Below, one piece after another: positions 31,974 to 41,402 of a stretch of DNA of 64,000 nucleotides. Source of the stretch: Anaerolineae bacterium (GTDB lineage: Bacteria > Chloroflexota > Anaerolineae > UBA4142 > SHND01); NCBI GenBank assembly GCA_021463195.1, contig JAJTXZ010000019.1, positions 1 through 64,000 of the forward strand, written 5' to 3'. Both the position numbers and the translations under genes were made by a program. Every line of letters starts with the position of its first letter. The stretch's first letter is position 1. The notes beneath the pieces are model-generated. The model was given only the letters and a program-made list of their open reading frames with translations. It ran no database searches and was not told the DNA's origin.

Positions 31974-33392
31974 TCAAGCGCAAACCTCAAGCTCGTTAAT
32001 TTCATGCGCCGCGCGCAAACCCGACTCGATGGCGCCTTGAATCCACGCGTGCGCGAGCGAAGCATGTTCGCCCGCGAAATGAATGCGCCCTTCGGGCCGA
32101 ATTATATCGGCGTACAAACGCGTCTGCTGGCCCGGTTCGAACATCGCAAATGCGCCGCCCGCGTGCGGATCATCGTGCCACGACCACGACGCGCCGCTTT
32201 CGTACTCGGTCACAATTTGCGGATGAACCTGCGCGATGTTTTCAATCGCTTGTTCCAAACGTTCGCGCGGCGGCAGCGACGCCCAACGTTCCGCGTCGTC
32301 CGCCCACGTATAACTCGCGAGCAAAACGCCGCGTCCCGTTTCGCGTCCGTGTTCGGGATAATACAAATTGCGAATCGCCAAATCGGTGACGGTGCCGCCG
32401 CCGAAAATATTTTCGTCCGTTTCCCAAAAACGCTTACGACACTGAATGAAAATTTTTGTCGAAGCGTCGTAATGCAGCTGCCGAACCGCCTTTTGTTTCG
32501 CGTGCGTAAACGGTTTCAAAATTTCAAGATGGCGCAGCACCGCAAAGGGCAGCGCGCAAATCATATAATCGGCGGTTTCGCTGAAACGTCCCGCCAGCGT
32601 TTTGAAATGCGCGGTGACAGCGGTTTCGTCTTGGTCTAGGGCGACAACCTGCGCGCCGAGCCGCAGATACGGCGCGAGCGACGGATAAAACGCGTACGGC
32701 AAACGGTCCGTGCCGCCCTCGATTTGCATCAGGTTGGTATAATACGCGCCGATTTCCTCGCGCAATAATTCCACAAACGCAAAGTTCATGTTCGCTTCTT
32801 GATTTTCCAGCAAGCCAAACAATTCAATCGCGCCTTCGGACCATTTGCGCGCCTCGAGAAATTCGCGCGTCGAATAATCGTCGTACTGTTTTACAATGTC
32901 ATCCCACGCGGTATCGCCCTGCGCCGCCACCAGCGTCACAAATTCCCGAAGCGCTTCATTCCACATTTTTTGCACCGTCTGACCGCGTTCGTGGTCATCC
33001 AATTCATGCGCCAACAATTCGGGACCCGCGCGATATTGCGCCGCGCGCAATTTACGCCCGTTCAAATACAAATACGCGTTCGGATTCCCCATCGTAAACG
33101 GATACAACTTTAATCCGAAATGCTGACAATAGTGCAGCGTCAAATCGTGCGTTTGCGGAATTCGCATCGCGCCCGCCTCGGCGTGTAATCCCTCGGCGAA
33201 CGGCGCGCGCAAGGTCAGAATGCGCCCGCCCAACCGATTCTGCGCTTCCAAAATAATCGGCGTGTGTCCCGCTTGCAACAATTCATACGCGGCGACCAGT
33301 CCCGCAATCCCCGCGCCGAGAATCAAAACTTTTTTGCGCGGCGCGTTGTTCTGCGGCAAGCCGTTTTTTGCGACATCGAGCCATCGAGACAT
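31974..33392 (-). CDS. Flavin amine oxidase (L-amino-acid oxidase-like)
   Basis: This 472-residue FAD enzyme has the Rossmann dinucleotide fold VLILGAGIAGLVAAYELL with ILEAQNRLGGRI (GG-doublet motif) at residues 22-57. The substrate domain has GAMRIPQTH, and the C-terminal FAD-binding stretch is IHFAGEHASLAHAWIQGAIESG. The pattern matches the monoamine oxidase/L-amino-acid oxidase family, which makes an imine (then oxoacid or aldehyde) plus hydrogen peroxide. The ATG follows the Nudix stop directly (TGAATG). The set 35146-31974 reads as a tight run of three genes. The substrate is not deducible. There is no signal peptide, so it is cytosolic. Confidence 0.88.
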   Translation of the reverse strand: MSRWLDVAKNGLPQNNAPRKKVLILGAGIAGLVAAYELLQAGHTPIILEAQNRLGGRILTLRAPFAEGLHAEAGAMRIPQTHDLTLHYCQHFGLKLYPFTMGNPNAYLYLNGRKLRAAQYRAGPELLAHELDDHERGQTVQKMWNEALREFVTLVAAQGDTAWDDIVKQYDDYSTREFLEARKWSEGAIELFGLLENQEANMNFAFVELLREEIGAYYTNLMQIEGGTDRLPYAFYPSLAPYLRLGAQVVALDQDETAVTAHFKTLAGRFSETADYMICALPFAVLRHLEILKPFTHAKQKAVRQLHYDASTKIFIQCRKRFWETDENIFGGGTVTDLAIRNLYYPEHGRETGRGVLLASYTWADDAERWASLPPRERLEQAIENIAQVHPQIVTEYESGASWSWHDDPHAGGAFAMFEPGQQTRLYADIIRPEGRIHFAGEHASLAHAWIQGAIESGLRAAHEINELEVCA

Positions 33393-33878
33393 TCATCTCT
33401 CCTTGATTCGTTTCTTGATCGCATTCAACGCGTGATATACGGAAGGTAGAAATTTGCTGGGATTCATGTCCTGTAAATCAACCCATTCAATCGCTTGAAA
33501 ATCGTTCGCCTCCTCGGCGTTCTCATAATTGAAATTACGCGTCAGGGGGTAACATGCGTAAAACAAGCGAACGCAATGTGCGGCATAGTCGAACGGGTCG
33601 TGATAATAAATCAAATTGTCCGCATACAACAACGTCCCAATTTCCACCTCGACGCCAAGTTCCTCGCGTACTTCCCGCTTTAACGCTTCTTCCAACGATT
33701 CAGTTGCTTCAATGCCACCGCCGGGGAAATAGTATCGCCCATTGCTCATTTTGAGCATGAGTACACATGCGTCTTCGATGATAATTGCATATACCCCAAC
33801 CCGTTGCAGGCGGGTGTTGAGTGTGACAGGTTTTGTTTTTCCGTAATATGTTTCGGCGGAAAAAATTTGTTCTGTCAT
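33393..33878 (-). CDS. Nudix hydrolase
   Basis: This 161-residue protein has a complete Nudix box GGGIEATESLEEALKREV followed by REELGV (about 54-76), matching Gx5Ex7REUxEExGU. Nudix enzymes cleave nucleoside diphosphates linked to another group. The substrate is undefined, and the strand RVGVYAIIIEDACVLMLKM preceding the box is typical of ADP-ribose or dNTP-type members. I set the start at ATG 33878, which overlaps the stop of the AlkX-like gene by 4 bp, rather than 33896. It is cytosolic and co-transcribed with the DNA-repair-like gene before it and the amine oxidase after it. Confidence 0.9.
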   Translation of the reverse strand: MTEQIFSAETYYGKTKPVTLNTRLQRVGVYAIIIEDACVLMLKMSNGRYYFPGGGIEATESLEEALKREVREELGVEVEIGTLLYADNLIYYHDPFDYAAHCVRLFYACYPLTRNFNYENAEEANDFQAIEWVDLQDMNPSKFLPSVYHALNAIKKRIKER

Positions 33879-35146
33879 CGCAGCACACGGCTCCACGCGT
33901 TCGGCATTTTTTTCGCGTATTGAATTTCCGTCGCCCCTAAAAATTCGCCCAGCTCTTCAATCGCGTCGCGCACGGCGCGCGCTGTTTTCAAATCGCGCGG
34001 CGCGTTCGGTTCGAGATACACCGCGTTGATGTTCAAAACACCTTCTGCGCGATCCATTTTCGGGTCAATGCGCCCAATCAGTTGGTCATTGCGCAAAATC
34101 GGCAGCACATAATAACCGTATTTGCGTTTCGCTTGCGGCACATAAATTTCAATCTTGTAATCAAAATTCCAAAATTGTAGATTCCGCACACGATCGCGCA
34201 CGAGATTATCGAACGGCGAAAGCAAAACCGTGCGCCCTTGAAATTCGCCGCGTTCTAATTTTTCAAGCAATGGAATGTCCGAACGATGAATGTACCACAT
34301 TCCCTTCCAATGTTCGCGCGTCGAATCTCTAATCTCCAGTCTCTCTATTTCCCCCGCGCGTTCCAATTCATTCAAACGTTCGCGCAACTGTGGATAACGC
34401 CCGTGAATATAATGTTGCGAAATATGTTTTTCGGTTCCCACGCCCAGCGCACGCAAACTTTTTTGCGCCGCGAACGTGACAATATCGCGTTCCGACCATT
34501 TTTCGCGCGGCGTCCATTCCGGCAACACACGTTCGGACAAATCCCAAAATTTATTTAACCCTTCGCGCTTTGCCACCATGATTTTGCCCTGCATCCACAA
34601 AAAATCGAGCATCCGCGAAACGTTGCGATCATTCGTCCAGCCCGACGACACCCATGCTTTGGGCGCTTCGCCCATTTCCGTCAACACGCGCGAAGAGAGG
34701 GGACCATTCCGTTTGATTTCGCGCAGAATCATGTCGCGCAATTTTTTATTCGCGTCAATCCATTCCGCGATGCGAAGATGCCACGCGTCATCCGTCTTGG
34801 CATATTCTCTCATCCGCAAATGATGAATCGGATAATCTTCGGTAAGAACGTGCGACGCCGCGTGCGCCCAATACTCGAACAATTTTTTGTCGTGATAAAT
34901 CAGTTTATCGAGGTCAGCAATTTCATACGGACCGACGCGCGAAAAGACGACGAGCGTGTGACTGCGCGCCACCGTTTGAAGCGGGTCGAGTTGCAAGCAG
35001 CCAATATCGCGAACGGTTTGATAAATTCCGTCGGTTGTGGGTTCGTAACGCGTCGCGTCAAGATGCTGTTTGGTGATAGCGAGACGCCGCGCGGTTTGGG
35101 CGGAAATAGATTTGATTTTTCGAGACGATTGTTGGCGTTGTGGCAT
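33875..35146 (-). CDS. AlkX/YcaQ-family DNA glycosylase-like winged-helix protein
   Basis: This 423-residue member of the HTH_42 family includes YcaQ (AlkX) and AlkZ, glycosylases that unhook DNA interstrand crosslinks. The catalytic Q-x-D loop is present: GCLQLDPLQTVARSH (about 49-63). Three winged-helix modules follow (ARRLAITKQHL, LSSRVLTEMGE, ISQHYIHGRYPQLRERLNEL), and the C-terminal beta part is YGYYVLPILRNDQLIGRIDPKMDR. Length and motif order are normal for YcaQ. It is the first gene of a coupled trio with Nudix and amine oxidase genes. Repair of alkylation or crosslink damage is a reasonable expectation from the family. Confidence 0.88.
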   Translation of the reverse strand: MPQRQQSSRKIKSISAQTARRLAITKQHLDATRYEPTTDGIYQTVRDIGCLQLDPLQTVARSHTLVVFSRVGPYEIADLDKLIYHDKKLFEYWAHAASHVLTEDYPIHHLRMREYAKTDDAWHLRIAEWIDANKKLRDMILREIKRNGPLSSRVLTEMGEAPKAWVSSGWTNDRNVSRMLDFLWMQGKIMVAKREGLNKFWDLSERVLPEWTPREKWSERDIVTFAAQKSLRALGVGTEKHISQHYIHGRYPQLRERLNELERAGEIERLEIRDSTREHWKGMWYIHRSDIPLLEKLERGEFQGRTVLLSPFDNLVRDRVRNLQFWNFDYKIEIYVPQAKRKYGYYVLPILRNDQLIGRIDPKMDRAEGVLNINAVYLEPNAPRDLKTARAVRDAIEELGEFLGATEIQYAKKMPNAWSRVLR

Positions 35147-35157
35147 AAGTCAATTTG

Positions 35158-35420
35158 AAAAACAAAAAGATGTTCTCGGCAATGGTTTGGACACGGCTCA
35201 ACGCTGCTGAACGTGGAAGCGGCAAATTCAAATTGGAAATCCGCGTTAATCCGCGAACATCCGCGTCCGATTCAAAGAATTGTACTGTCCTGTGTCACAG
35301 CGCATCACAGCTCTAGCTTTGGGACACAGATTTCGCAGATTTTCACAGATAAATGCGACGAACAGCATAGCCAAAATCTGTGTTATCTGTGGCATCTGCG
35401 TCCAAAATTGTAATGTCCTG
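35158..35420. repeat. Intergenic dispersed-repeat-like sequence
   Basis: The spacer has no gene. It contains reiterated phrases such as atccgcgttaatccgcgaac with atccgcgtcc (about 35237-35265) and atctgtgttatctgtggc with atctgcgtcc (about 35375-35403). These are partly complementary to acagatttcgcagattttc (35328-35346). Such strings look like decayed dispersed repeats. Confidence 0.45.
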
Positions 35421-35762
35421 TCAAGTTATGGACGCAACGTAATCGAGCGCCGCTTGTGTGTACGCGCGCCATTTCGCGCGCTGCGCGTACGGCAGCACAA
35501 GCCACTGTGTCATCCCTTTGCCTTTGCCCAGCGGATTGAAAATGTGCGCGCCCTTTAATTTCATCCCTTTCGCAAACATTTCCGCATCGAGTTTGACCAC
35601 CAAACTTGCACCCGACCAGCACGCGAAAATTTTGCCGCGCACTTTCAAGCACGGCGCGCCGAACGCGTTCGATTTTTTGATGCCCGCGTCTGCGGAGACA
35701 AATTCCTTTACGATGGTGTCGAAAAGTTTTTGAGAAGGAGACGACGCGACGGCTTTGGGCAT
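35421..35762 (-). CDS. TfoX N-terminal-domain-like protein
   Basis: This 113-residue protein starts MPKAVASSPSQKLFDTIVKE. The central KKSNAFGAPCLKVRGKIFACWSGASLVVKL has the layout of the TfoX/Sxy N-terminal domain (a small alpha/beta fold; MFGxxxLxxxGKxFA-type motif). The C-terminus is helical. In enterobacteria TfoX regulates competence, but stand-alone N-terminal domains in other phyla have no assigned role. I use ATG 35762; the frame is open to 35804 but the extra residues are Arg/Cys-rich and unlikely. It is a single gene between spacers. Confidence 0.75.
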   Translation of the reverse strand: MPKAVASSPSQKLFDTIVKEFVSADAGIKKSNAFGAPCLKVRGKIFACWSGASLVVKLDAEMFAKGMKLKGAHIFNPLGKGKGMTQWLVLPYAQRAKWRAYTQAALDYVASIT

Positions 35763-35878
35763 GAGTGTATGATAACACCGCTTGCGCGTTCGCGGCAAGA
35801 GCATTTCTTTTCAAAAAGTGGCGGGTTCCGAAAACCCTGTCACTTCTTCGCTTGGGGTCTTGCAGTGGTAGGGCGGAA

Positions 35879-37045
35879 TCAAAAAGAAAAGAGGCGCACG
35901 TATCCGTCAAGGGTGTAATACGCAAGCAGATGGTCGGTCATGAAAACAATGCGCGTCGTTTGCGATGAATCCATATCAGAGGTGGCGCGCACTTGATTCA
36001 TTTCCCAATCCCACACCTGAACGCGTCCCGCCGCATCGCCGATTGCCAATAATTTTCCGTTGGGACTAAAGGCAACGCTGAACGCGTCGAGAGTTTGGGG
36101 CGGTTCGTTCTCGATTTTAATAGTTGGCGTAAAAACGCGCGTGACGCTTCCGTCGGACACATTCGACAAAGAAACAACGGATGCGCCTTCACAGCGAGTC
36201 TTTTGGACTGTTCCTACGCTTGCAATGATTTTTCCTTGTGGATGAATTGCAAAATCTGTCACGGAATTTCCATAGGCGCTGAAGATTTGCCGCGCACTTG
36301 CGGATCCTTCCTGCCAAACAAATACGCCACCGTCGCTGCCGCCACTGCGCTCGCAACTTTTAGCGTTCGTTGAAAAGTAAATCTGTTTGTCAGGACCAAA
36401 AAGCACGCGTTCGACATCGCTCGCCAAAGACAAAATCCTTACAGTGACTGGATTTTCTTTGTTCCAAACTGTTACTCTGCCGGTACCATTTTCATAGTTG
36501 CCGGACGAACCAACGGCGACGAGTGTTTCATCGTCATTCAGCGCAATACTTGTCGGGCTGCCATTTACATTTCCCAAGATTTGGTCGCGCAGTCCTGTGC
36601 GCGCGTTCCAAATTTCGATTGCGCCATCTACCGAGCCGAGAATGACACGTTCTTGCTTGGATTCAACCGCAACCGCGATGGGCGAATTCGCATCGAGCGG
36701 ACGTTGTTCCAAAAGATTGTATGCGGGAATAAATACCGCGCCCGAATAAATTTCTTGCTGCTTTTCACTATTCCAATCCCGACGGGTCCACGCAAACGCG
36801 GTCCCGTTGTTAGATGCTGCCAAATCCGTCGCATTGGCGTGATATTCCACTTGAACTTGTTGGTCAATCCTCACGCGCGGAATTGGAAGCGGTGTTTGTG
36901 TCGGCGTTGGCGCTTGGAGTGGGGATGGCATGACGGTCGAGGCAGCGATGTTGGTAATGATATTTGACGCGGTAGTTGGCGAAGCGCACGCGGCAAGCTG
37001 CATGGCGAAAAGGAAAATGCAGGCAGAATAAATGAACGGTAGCAT
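35879..37045 (-). CDS. WD40-like beta-propeller lipoprotein
   Basis: This 388-residue protein has a signal peptide with lipobox LAAC (Cys20), then a Thr/Pro linker (about 38-56, PSPLQAPTPTQTPLPIP). The rest consists of repeated blades: AVESKQERVILGSVDGAIEIWNART, SIALNDDETLVAVGSSGN...VTVWNKEN, FAIHPQGKIIASVG, VAFSPNGKLLAIGDAAGRVQVWDWE and a last YYTLDGYVRLFSF. Five to seven WD40-like repeats would make one propeller outside the membrane, normally a binding scaffold. No enzymatic motif is visible. The partner is unknown. Confidence 0.82.
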   Translation of the reverse strand: MLPFIYSACIFLFAMQLAACASPTTASNIITNIAASTVMPSPLQAPTPTQTPLPIPRVRIDQQVQVEYHANATDLAASNNGTAFAWTRRDWNSEKQQEIYSGAVFIPAYNLLEQRPLDANSPIAVAVESKQERVILGSVDGAIEIWNARTGLRDQILGNVNGSPTSIALNDDETLVAVGSSGNYENGTGRVTVWNKENPVTVRILSLASDVERVLFGPDKQIYFSTNAKSCERSGGSDGGVFVWQEGSASARQIFSAYGNSVTDFAIHPQGKIIASVGTVQKTRCEGASVVSLSNVSDGSVTRVFTPTIKIENEPPQTLDAFSVAFSPNGKLLAIGDAAGRVQVWDWEMNQVRATSDMDSSQTTRIVFMTDHLLAYYTLDGYVRLFSF

Positions 37046-37096
37046 AGTGTGTCTGCTCCTTTTTTCATAGGACGTTGTTTGTCTGGTTCGCGTTCC

Positions 37097-37133
37097 AAAA
37101 AAATAGCGCAGAGAAAATCTGTCTCTGCGCTAT
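37097..37133 (-). terminator. Intrinsic terminator after the LLM oxidoreductase gene
   Basis: On the minus strand an 11-bp perfect stem (ATAGCGCAGAG with its complement, 9-nt loop) is followed by seven T residues. It lies 17 nt after the stop codon at 37150. Confidence 0.9.
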
Positions 37134-37149
37134 GGGTTGATTGCGATGC

Positions 37150-38238
37150 TTACTTTTTCTTGGCTGCTTTTTTCGCTGCGGTCTTGTGCGCGGTTTTCGT
37201 TCGTTTCGCGCGTTTCGCGCTCCCAATCTTTTTCCCACCATTGAAATGCGGAATCACTTTACTTCCATACGCCGCCACCTGTTTTTCTTCGTCGCCAACC
37301 ATGAGATAAATATTGAATTGGCTCACGCCGAGCGACTGCAATTCTTCGAGACGGCGGATTTGTTCCTTGACATTGCCCACGATGCAGTAGCGGTCAACGA
37401 TTTCGTCCGAGACAAATTGCGCGTTGTCGCTGCCCACTTGCGCGTGATGCAAATAATCATAGCCCTTGCGGTCTTCCACGTACGTGTACAGTTCGGGCGG
37501 CAATTCCTCGCGCGGATGCCGTTTCAATAAATCCACGACATGATTCGACACGAGCGCGGGGAACCAGCGCACATGCTCGCGCGCTACTTGCAAATCATCG
37601 GAAATCCAAACGGGCGCGGCGGCCATGATTTTGATGTCGCGCGGATCGCGCCCCGCTGCTTGCGCGCCCTGTTTCACAAAATCGCTGCACCACTTGACGA
37701 GATGCGGATCGGCGAATTGCAAAATAATTCCATCCGCGTATTTTCCTGCCGCCGTCAAAACTTTGGGTCCGTACCCCGCCACCCACACGGGCGGCACACC
37801 CGCGTCCGCCCACGTCAACTGAATCGGATAGCTATCGTACTCGACGGGCTGTCCCGCCGTGAGCGCGCGAAACTCCTCGACGAAATTCATCAAGTTGTCA
37901 TTCGTCGTCGGTTTTTTTCCAAGCACGCGCCGCGACGAATCGCCGCGCCCGATACCCAAATCCATGCGCCCGCGCGAAATTTGTTGCAACGTCGCAAATC
38001 CGCTCGCGGTCACGGTAATGTCGCGCACAATCGGATTTGTGACGAGTGTGCCAATGTGAATTTTATGCGTGTTCCACGCCCACAACGCCATGCGCGTATA
38101 ACATTCTTGCCACAAGACATGCGAGTCAAACGTCCACACATAACCAAAACCCGCCGCTTCGGCCTGTTGCGCGAGTTTTACTTCACGCCGCACGTCGAGA
38201 TCGCTTTTTAACGTAATACCAAAATCCAAATGTGACAT
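37150..38238 (-). CDS. LLM-class flavin-dependent oxidoreductase
   Basis: This 362-residue protein has the luciferase-like monooxygenase fold. It starts LDFGITLKSDLDVRREVKLAQQAEAAGFGYVWTFD and continues with SGFATLQQISRGRMDLGIGRGDSSRR (cofactor-binding loop) and ADAGVPPVWVAGYGPKVL with AGKYADGIIL. Members use FMN or F420. This one resembles the F420-dependent-type group, and cofactor choice cannot be decided from motifs alone. An unusual Lys/Ala-rich tail of about 25 residues (KRAKRTKTAHKTAAKKAAKKK) follows the domain. It sits directly downstream of the NMT1-type ABC transporter genes, consistent with a shared substrate route for a heterocyclic compound. Confidence 0.88.
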   Translation of the reverse strand: MSHLDFGITLKSDLDVRREVKLAQQAEAAGFGYVWTFDSHVLWQECYTRMALWAWNTHKIHIGTLVTNPIVRDITVTASGFATLQQISRGRMDLGIGRGDSSRRVLGKKPTTNDNLMNFVEEFRALTAGQPVEYDSYPIQLTWADAGVPPVWVAGYGPKVLTAAGKYADGIILQFADPHLVKWCSDFVKQGAQAAGRDPRDIKIMAAAPVWISDDLQVAREHVRWFPALVSNHVVDLLKRHPREELPPELYTYVEDRKGYDYLHHAQVGSDNAQFVSDEIVDRYCIVGNVKEQIRRLEELQSLGVSQFNIYLMVGDEEKQVAAYGSKVIPHFNGGKKIGSAKRAKRTKTAHKTAAKKAAKKK

Positions 38239-38395
38239 CGTTGTCTGTGTAGAAAGGTAGCAGGTAGCAGGTAATAGATCGGCGATAGTAGGTCTCTGGT
38301 ATCCGGGAAGCGCTGCTGTTTATTCCTGGCTGCCTGCGCCTTGCTGTTCGCCGCCTGCTCCTTGCTACTTGCTACCTGCTCTACTTGTTACTCGG
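38239..38395. repeat. Low-complexity intergenic spacer (GTAGCAG-type)
   Basis: The 157-bp spacer carries ggtagcaggtagcaggtaat near one end and ttgctacttgctacctgctc near the other, so the ends are complementary, with gcctgcgccttgctgttcgc-type strings between. No gene is visible. It may fold as a long hairpin. Confidence 0.5.
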
Positions 38396-39586
38396 CTATT
38401 CTCCGCCTTTGGTGACCTGAATTGTTTGCGGCTTGAAATTCTCGCCGGTCACATCCACGCCAGCCGCCTTTAACGTATCCACCGCTTTTTGCGCCAAGTC
38501 GGTGCGATAGATTCCATCTTTGGGCGCCGCTTTAATCACGCCGAATTGTTGCGAAATTTCGACGGTCTGTTTGAACAGCGCGGGGTCCATGATACCGATG
38601 CCTTGCGGCGAGGGCCAGATAAGTTTGTTGATTTCATTCAACATCCATGCCTGATGCCCCTTGCCCAACGTCGGACCGTATTTCAACACAATCCCGACCG
38701 CATCGTCAAAATTGTCGCGACAGAAAACCCAGCCCTTGAAGGCGCCTTCGAGAAACTTGGTCGCGGTATCTTGATTCTTGACATCTTGAATCCAGTCGCC
38801 GCGCACAAAAATACCATCGTTCAACATTGCGGTGCCAACCTCATTAAAGTCAATCACATTCAAATCTTCGGGTTGGTACAATTTGCCGGTCTTTGGATTG
38901 ACCGCTTCCAACACCTGCGCGTATTCGTTGTAGGTCATGGCTTCCGCCGCGTCAATTTCGCGATTCAAAAAGAGCGCCATATCAAACGGCTGTTGCACAA
39001 TCGTCACATCCGCTTTGTTATTCGGGTCAATGCCGACTTTGCGCATCGCGGCGAACAATTCAAATTCGTTGCCGAATCCCCAGGTGCCGACTTTTTTATT
39101 TTTCCAGTCTTCGGGCTTGGTGATGCCGCTATCTTTCCACGAAATTTCGAGCGTGCCGGAGCGTTGGAACGGTTGCGCCACATTCACGAGGTCCGCGCCC
39201 TGTTCCGCCGACGCCAACACTTTCGGAAGCCACGCCACGCCAAACTCCGCGCCGCCGGTGGCGACCACTTGCTGCGGCACAATTTCAACCGCGCCCGGTT
39301 TAACCGTCACATCCAAACCGAGGTCTTTCCAATATCCTTTATCCAGCGCGGCATAGTAACCGCAAAATTGCGATTGCGGCACCCATTGCAGTTGCAGCGT
39401 CACGGGTACCATCGCGGCGGGCGCGCTAGTGGGTTGCGCGGGCGCGGCAGTGGGTTGCGCGGGCGCGGCAGTGGGCTGCGCGGGCGCGGCGGTGGGTGGC
39501 GCGCTGGTGGGCGACACAGCCGGCGCGCACGCCGCGAACACGGCAACGCTTACCAATGTCGCAATCATCAAGGCAAACTTTTTCAT
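38396..39586 (-). CDS. NMT1/THI5-type ABC transporter substrate-binding lipoprotein
   Basis: This 396-residue protein has lipobox FAAC (Cys20) and three near-identical AAPAQPT linker repeats. The NMT1/THI5-type periplasmic binding domain follows: LQLQWVPQSQFCGYYAALDKGYW, then VKPGAVEIVPQQVVATGGAEFG, LEISWKDSGITKPEDWKNKKVGTWGFGNEF and PFDMALFLNREIDAAEAMTYNEY. The family binds pyrimidine-like thiamin precursors, riboflavin or related heterocycles. The matching permease, ATPase and second permease genes are on the same strand (39764-42442) upstream. With a dihydropyrimidinase 8 kb away, a pyrimidine, hydantoin or thiamin-precursor ligand is the best guess. Confidence 0.9.
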   Translation of the reverse strand: MKKFALMIATLVSVAVFAACAPAVSPTSAPPTAAPAQPTAAPAQPTAAPAQPTSAPAAMVPVTLQLQWVPQSQFCGYYAALDKGYWKDLGLDVTVKPGAVEIVPQQVVATGGAEFGVAWLPKVLASAEQGADLVNVAQPFQRSGTLEISWKDSGITKPEDWKNKKVGTWGFGNEFELFAAMRKVGIDPNNKADVTIVQQPFDMALFLNREIDAAEAMTYNEYAQVLEAVNPKTGKLYQPEDLNVIDFNEVGTAMLNDGIFVRGDWIQDVKNQDTATKFLEGAFKGWVFCRDNFDDAVGIVLKYGPTLGKGHQAWMLNEINKLIWPSPQGIGIMDPALFKQTVEISQQFGVIKAAPKDGIYRTDLAQKAVDTLKAAGVDVTGENFKPQTIQVTKGGE

Positions 39587-39763
39587 TCTTTCTCCTCCGT
39601 CTTTTTCATTTTTGATCCCTCAATTTTTCGGGACAAGTTTTCGGTTTCTGCTTTTCGATTCTGTCTTTATCGAGTCAATGCCACCTCCTTTGCAAGAGCT
39701 TGGGTCGAATGCGCGACCGCAAATCTGAAATCACAAATCCGAAAGCATAAAACGTAAATACGC

Positions 39764-40609
39764 TCATTCTTCTGTTTTACGCACCGACGCGTGCCAGGGA
39801 ATCACCAAACGCTCCAGCGCGACAATCAAGAGATAAAAACCAATGCCCAAAATGCACGCGATAATAATGGCTGCCCACGAATTTTGAAAGCGAAACTGCG
39901 CGGCTTCTTGCGTAATGTACACGCCCAACGCGTCGCGCGTGCCGCCAAAAAATTCGCCGACGACCGCGCCGATGAGCGCCAGAGTCGAACACACTTTGAA
40001 CGCGTTGAACATATAGGGCAGCGAATTCGGAATTCGCACCTCACGCAGCGTTTTCCATTCACTCACCGCGTACGAGCGCATCAGTTCCAACGCGGACGGG
40101 TCCACCAATGTCAGCCCGCGCGTCATATTAATCATCATCGGAAAGAACGTAATCACCGCGACGATTGCCATTTTAGAAAATTGATTCGACACGCCAAACC
40201 AATTATTCATCACCGGCGCAAACGCGATAATCGGCACCGAATTCGCCGCAATCGCCAACGGCAGCAGCGTTTCACGCGCGGTCGTCCACCGCGAGGTTGC
40301 CAACGAAACGCCGATGCCCAAAGCGCAGCCGATGATAAAACCGCCCAACGCTTCCGTCCCGGTATAAATCCCTAAATTAACCATCTGCGCCAAACTGCCC
40401 ATAAAGGCATCGAGAATGGCGCTCGGCGCGGGCAAAATAAATTGTTTAATATCCAGCCCACGCACCAAACCTTCCCACAACAGCAAAACCGCGACAAAAA
40501 TCAACGCCGTCGGCAAATAATAGCGCACGCGTTCCAGCCATGAAACGCGCGTCGTATCCGACGGCGCTTTCTGGCGGTCCGAATAGGTTTTTTCAACAGG
40601 AGATGCCAT
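39764..40609 (-). CDS. ABC transporter permease (NMT1-type system)
   Basis: This 281-residue inner-membrane protein has six helices and the permease EAA loop in SYAVSEWKTLREVRIPNSLPYMF. It starts with a cytoplasmic stretch then LPTALIFVAVLLLWEGLV, typical of the SsuC/TauC/ThiX-like branch (binding-protein-dependent transport for sulfonates, pyrimidines and similar). The ATG at 40609 lies 16 nt after the ATPase gene; the longer frame to 40735 only overlaps that gene. Together with the 41474-42442 permease it would make a heterodimeric channel. Confidence 0.9.
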   Translation of the reverse strand: MASPVEKTYSDRQKAPSDTTRVSWLERVRYYLPTALIFVAVLLLWEGLVRGLDIKQFILPAPSAILDAFMGSLAQMVNLGIYTGTEALGGFIIGCALGIGVSLATSRWTTARETLLPLAIAANSVPIIAFAPVMNNWFGVSNQFSKMAIVAVITFFPMMINMTRGLTLVDPSALELMRSYAVSEWKTLREVRIPNSLPYMFNAFKVCSTLALIGAVVGEFFGGTRDALGVYITQEAAQFRFQNSWAAIIIACILGIGFYLLIVALERLVIPWHASVRKTEE

Positions 40610-40625
40610 AGCCAATCGTAATTCG

Positions 40626-41402
40626 TTAACCCTTTGCGCTTTCGCCCCCACGCAGCGCTTCGCGCACTTGGGTAACCAACGCGTAAAAGCGCGGCAGCTC
40701 GCGCGTCGCCATATCGCGCGGCTGCGGCAAATCAATCGGGATAATTTCGGTGATGCGGCCGGGGCGCGCGCTCATCACCACAACGCGCGTCGAGAGGAAC
40801 ACCGCTTCGGGAATCGAATGCGTCACAAACACAATCGTCGTTTGCGTGCGCGCCCAAATCGCGAGCAATTCCGCGTTCAAACGCTCGCGCGTAATTTCAT
40901 CCAACGCGCCAAACGGTTCATCCATCAACAACAGCGGCGGATTGAACGACAGCGCGCGCGCAATCGAAACGCGCTGCTGCATCCCGCCGGAAAGTTGGTA
41001 CGGATAATGTTTTTGAAAGCCGGTCAATTCGACCAGTTCGAGCATCTCGTTCGCGCGCGCGGCGCGTTCGCTCGGTGTCTGGCCCATGATTTCCAAAGGC
41101 AGCTGCACATTTTTTTCCACCGTGCGCCAATCGAACAACACCGGCGCTTGAAACACGATACCGTATTCGCGGTTTTCGCGCGCTTGCGGCGCGGGTTTGC
41201 CATTCACCAACACCACGCCATTCGACGGTGAAATCAAATCGCCGATGATTCGCAGCAAGGTTGATTTCCCGCAGCCCGAAGGCCCAATGAGCGAGATAAA
41301 TTCGCCCGGCTCGATTGCGAGATTAATATCTTGAAGCGCGATCGTTTGATTCGGCGCTTTGCCAAAAACTTTGTTGACAGAGGAAATGGAGACTACGGAC
41401 AT
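40626..41402 (-). CDS. ABC transporter ATP-binding protein (NMT1-type system)
   Basis: This 258-residue nucleotide-binding subunit has Walker A GPSGCGKST (about 40-48), a Q-loop in VFQAPVLFDWRTV, signature LSGGMQQRVSIARAL, Walker B LLLMDEPFGALD and H-loop VTHSIPEA. It has the size and motif set of the SsuB/TauB/ThiZ-like branch. It drives import of the substrate delivered by the binding protein at 38396. It lies between the two permease genes, and the four genes form one transport unit. Confidence 0.95.
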   Translation of the reverse strand: MSVVSISSVNKVFGKAPNQTIALQDINLAIEPGEFISLIGPSGCGKSTLLRIIGDLISPSNGVVLVNGKPAPQARENREYGIVFQAPVLFDWRTVEKNVQLPLEIMGQTPSERAARANEMLELVELTGFQKHYPYQLSGGMQQRVSIARALSFNPPLLLMDEPFGALDEITRERLNAELLAIWARTQTTIVFVTHSIPEAVFLSTRVVVMSARPGRITEIIPIDLPQPRDMATRELPRFYALVTQVREALRGGESAKG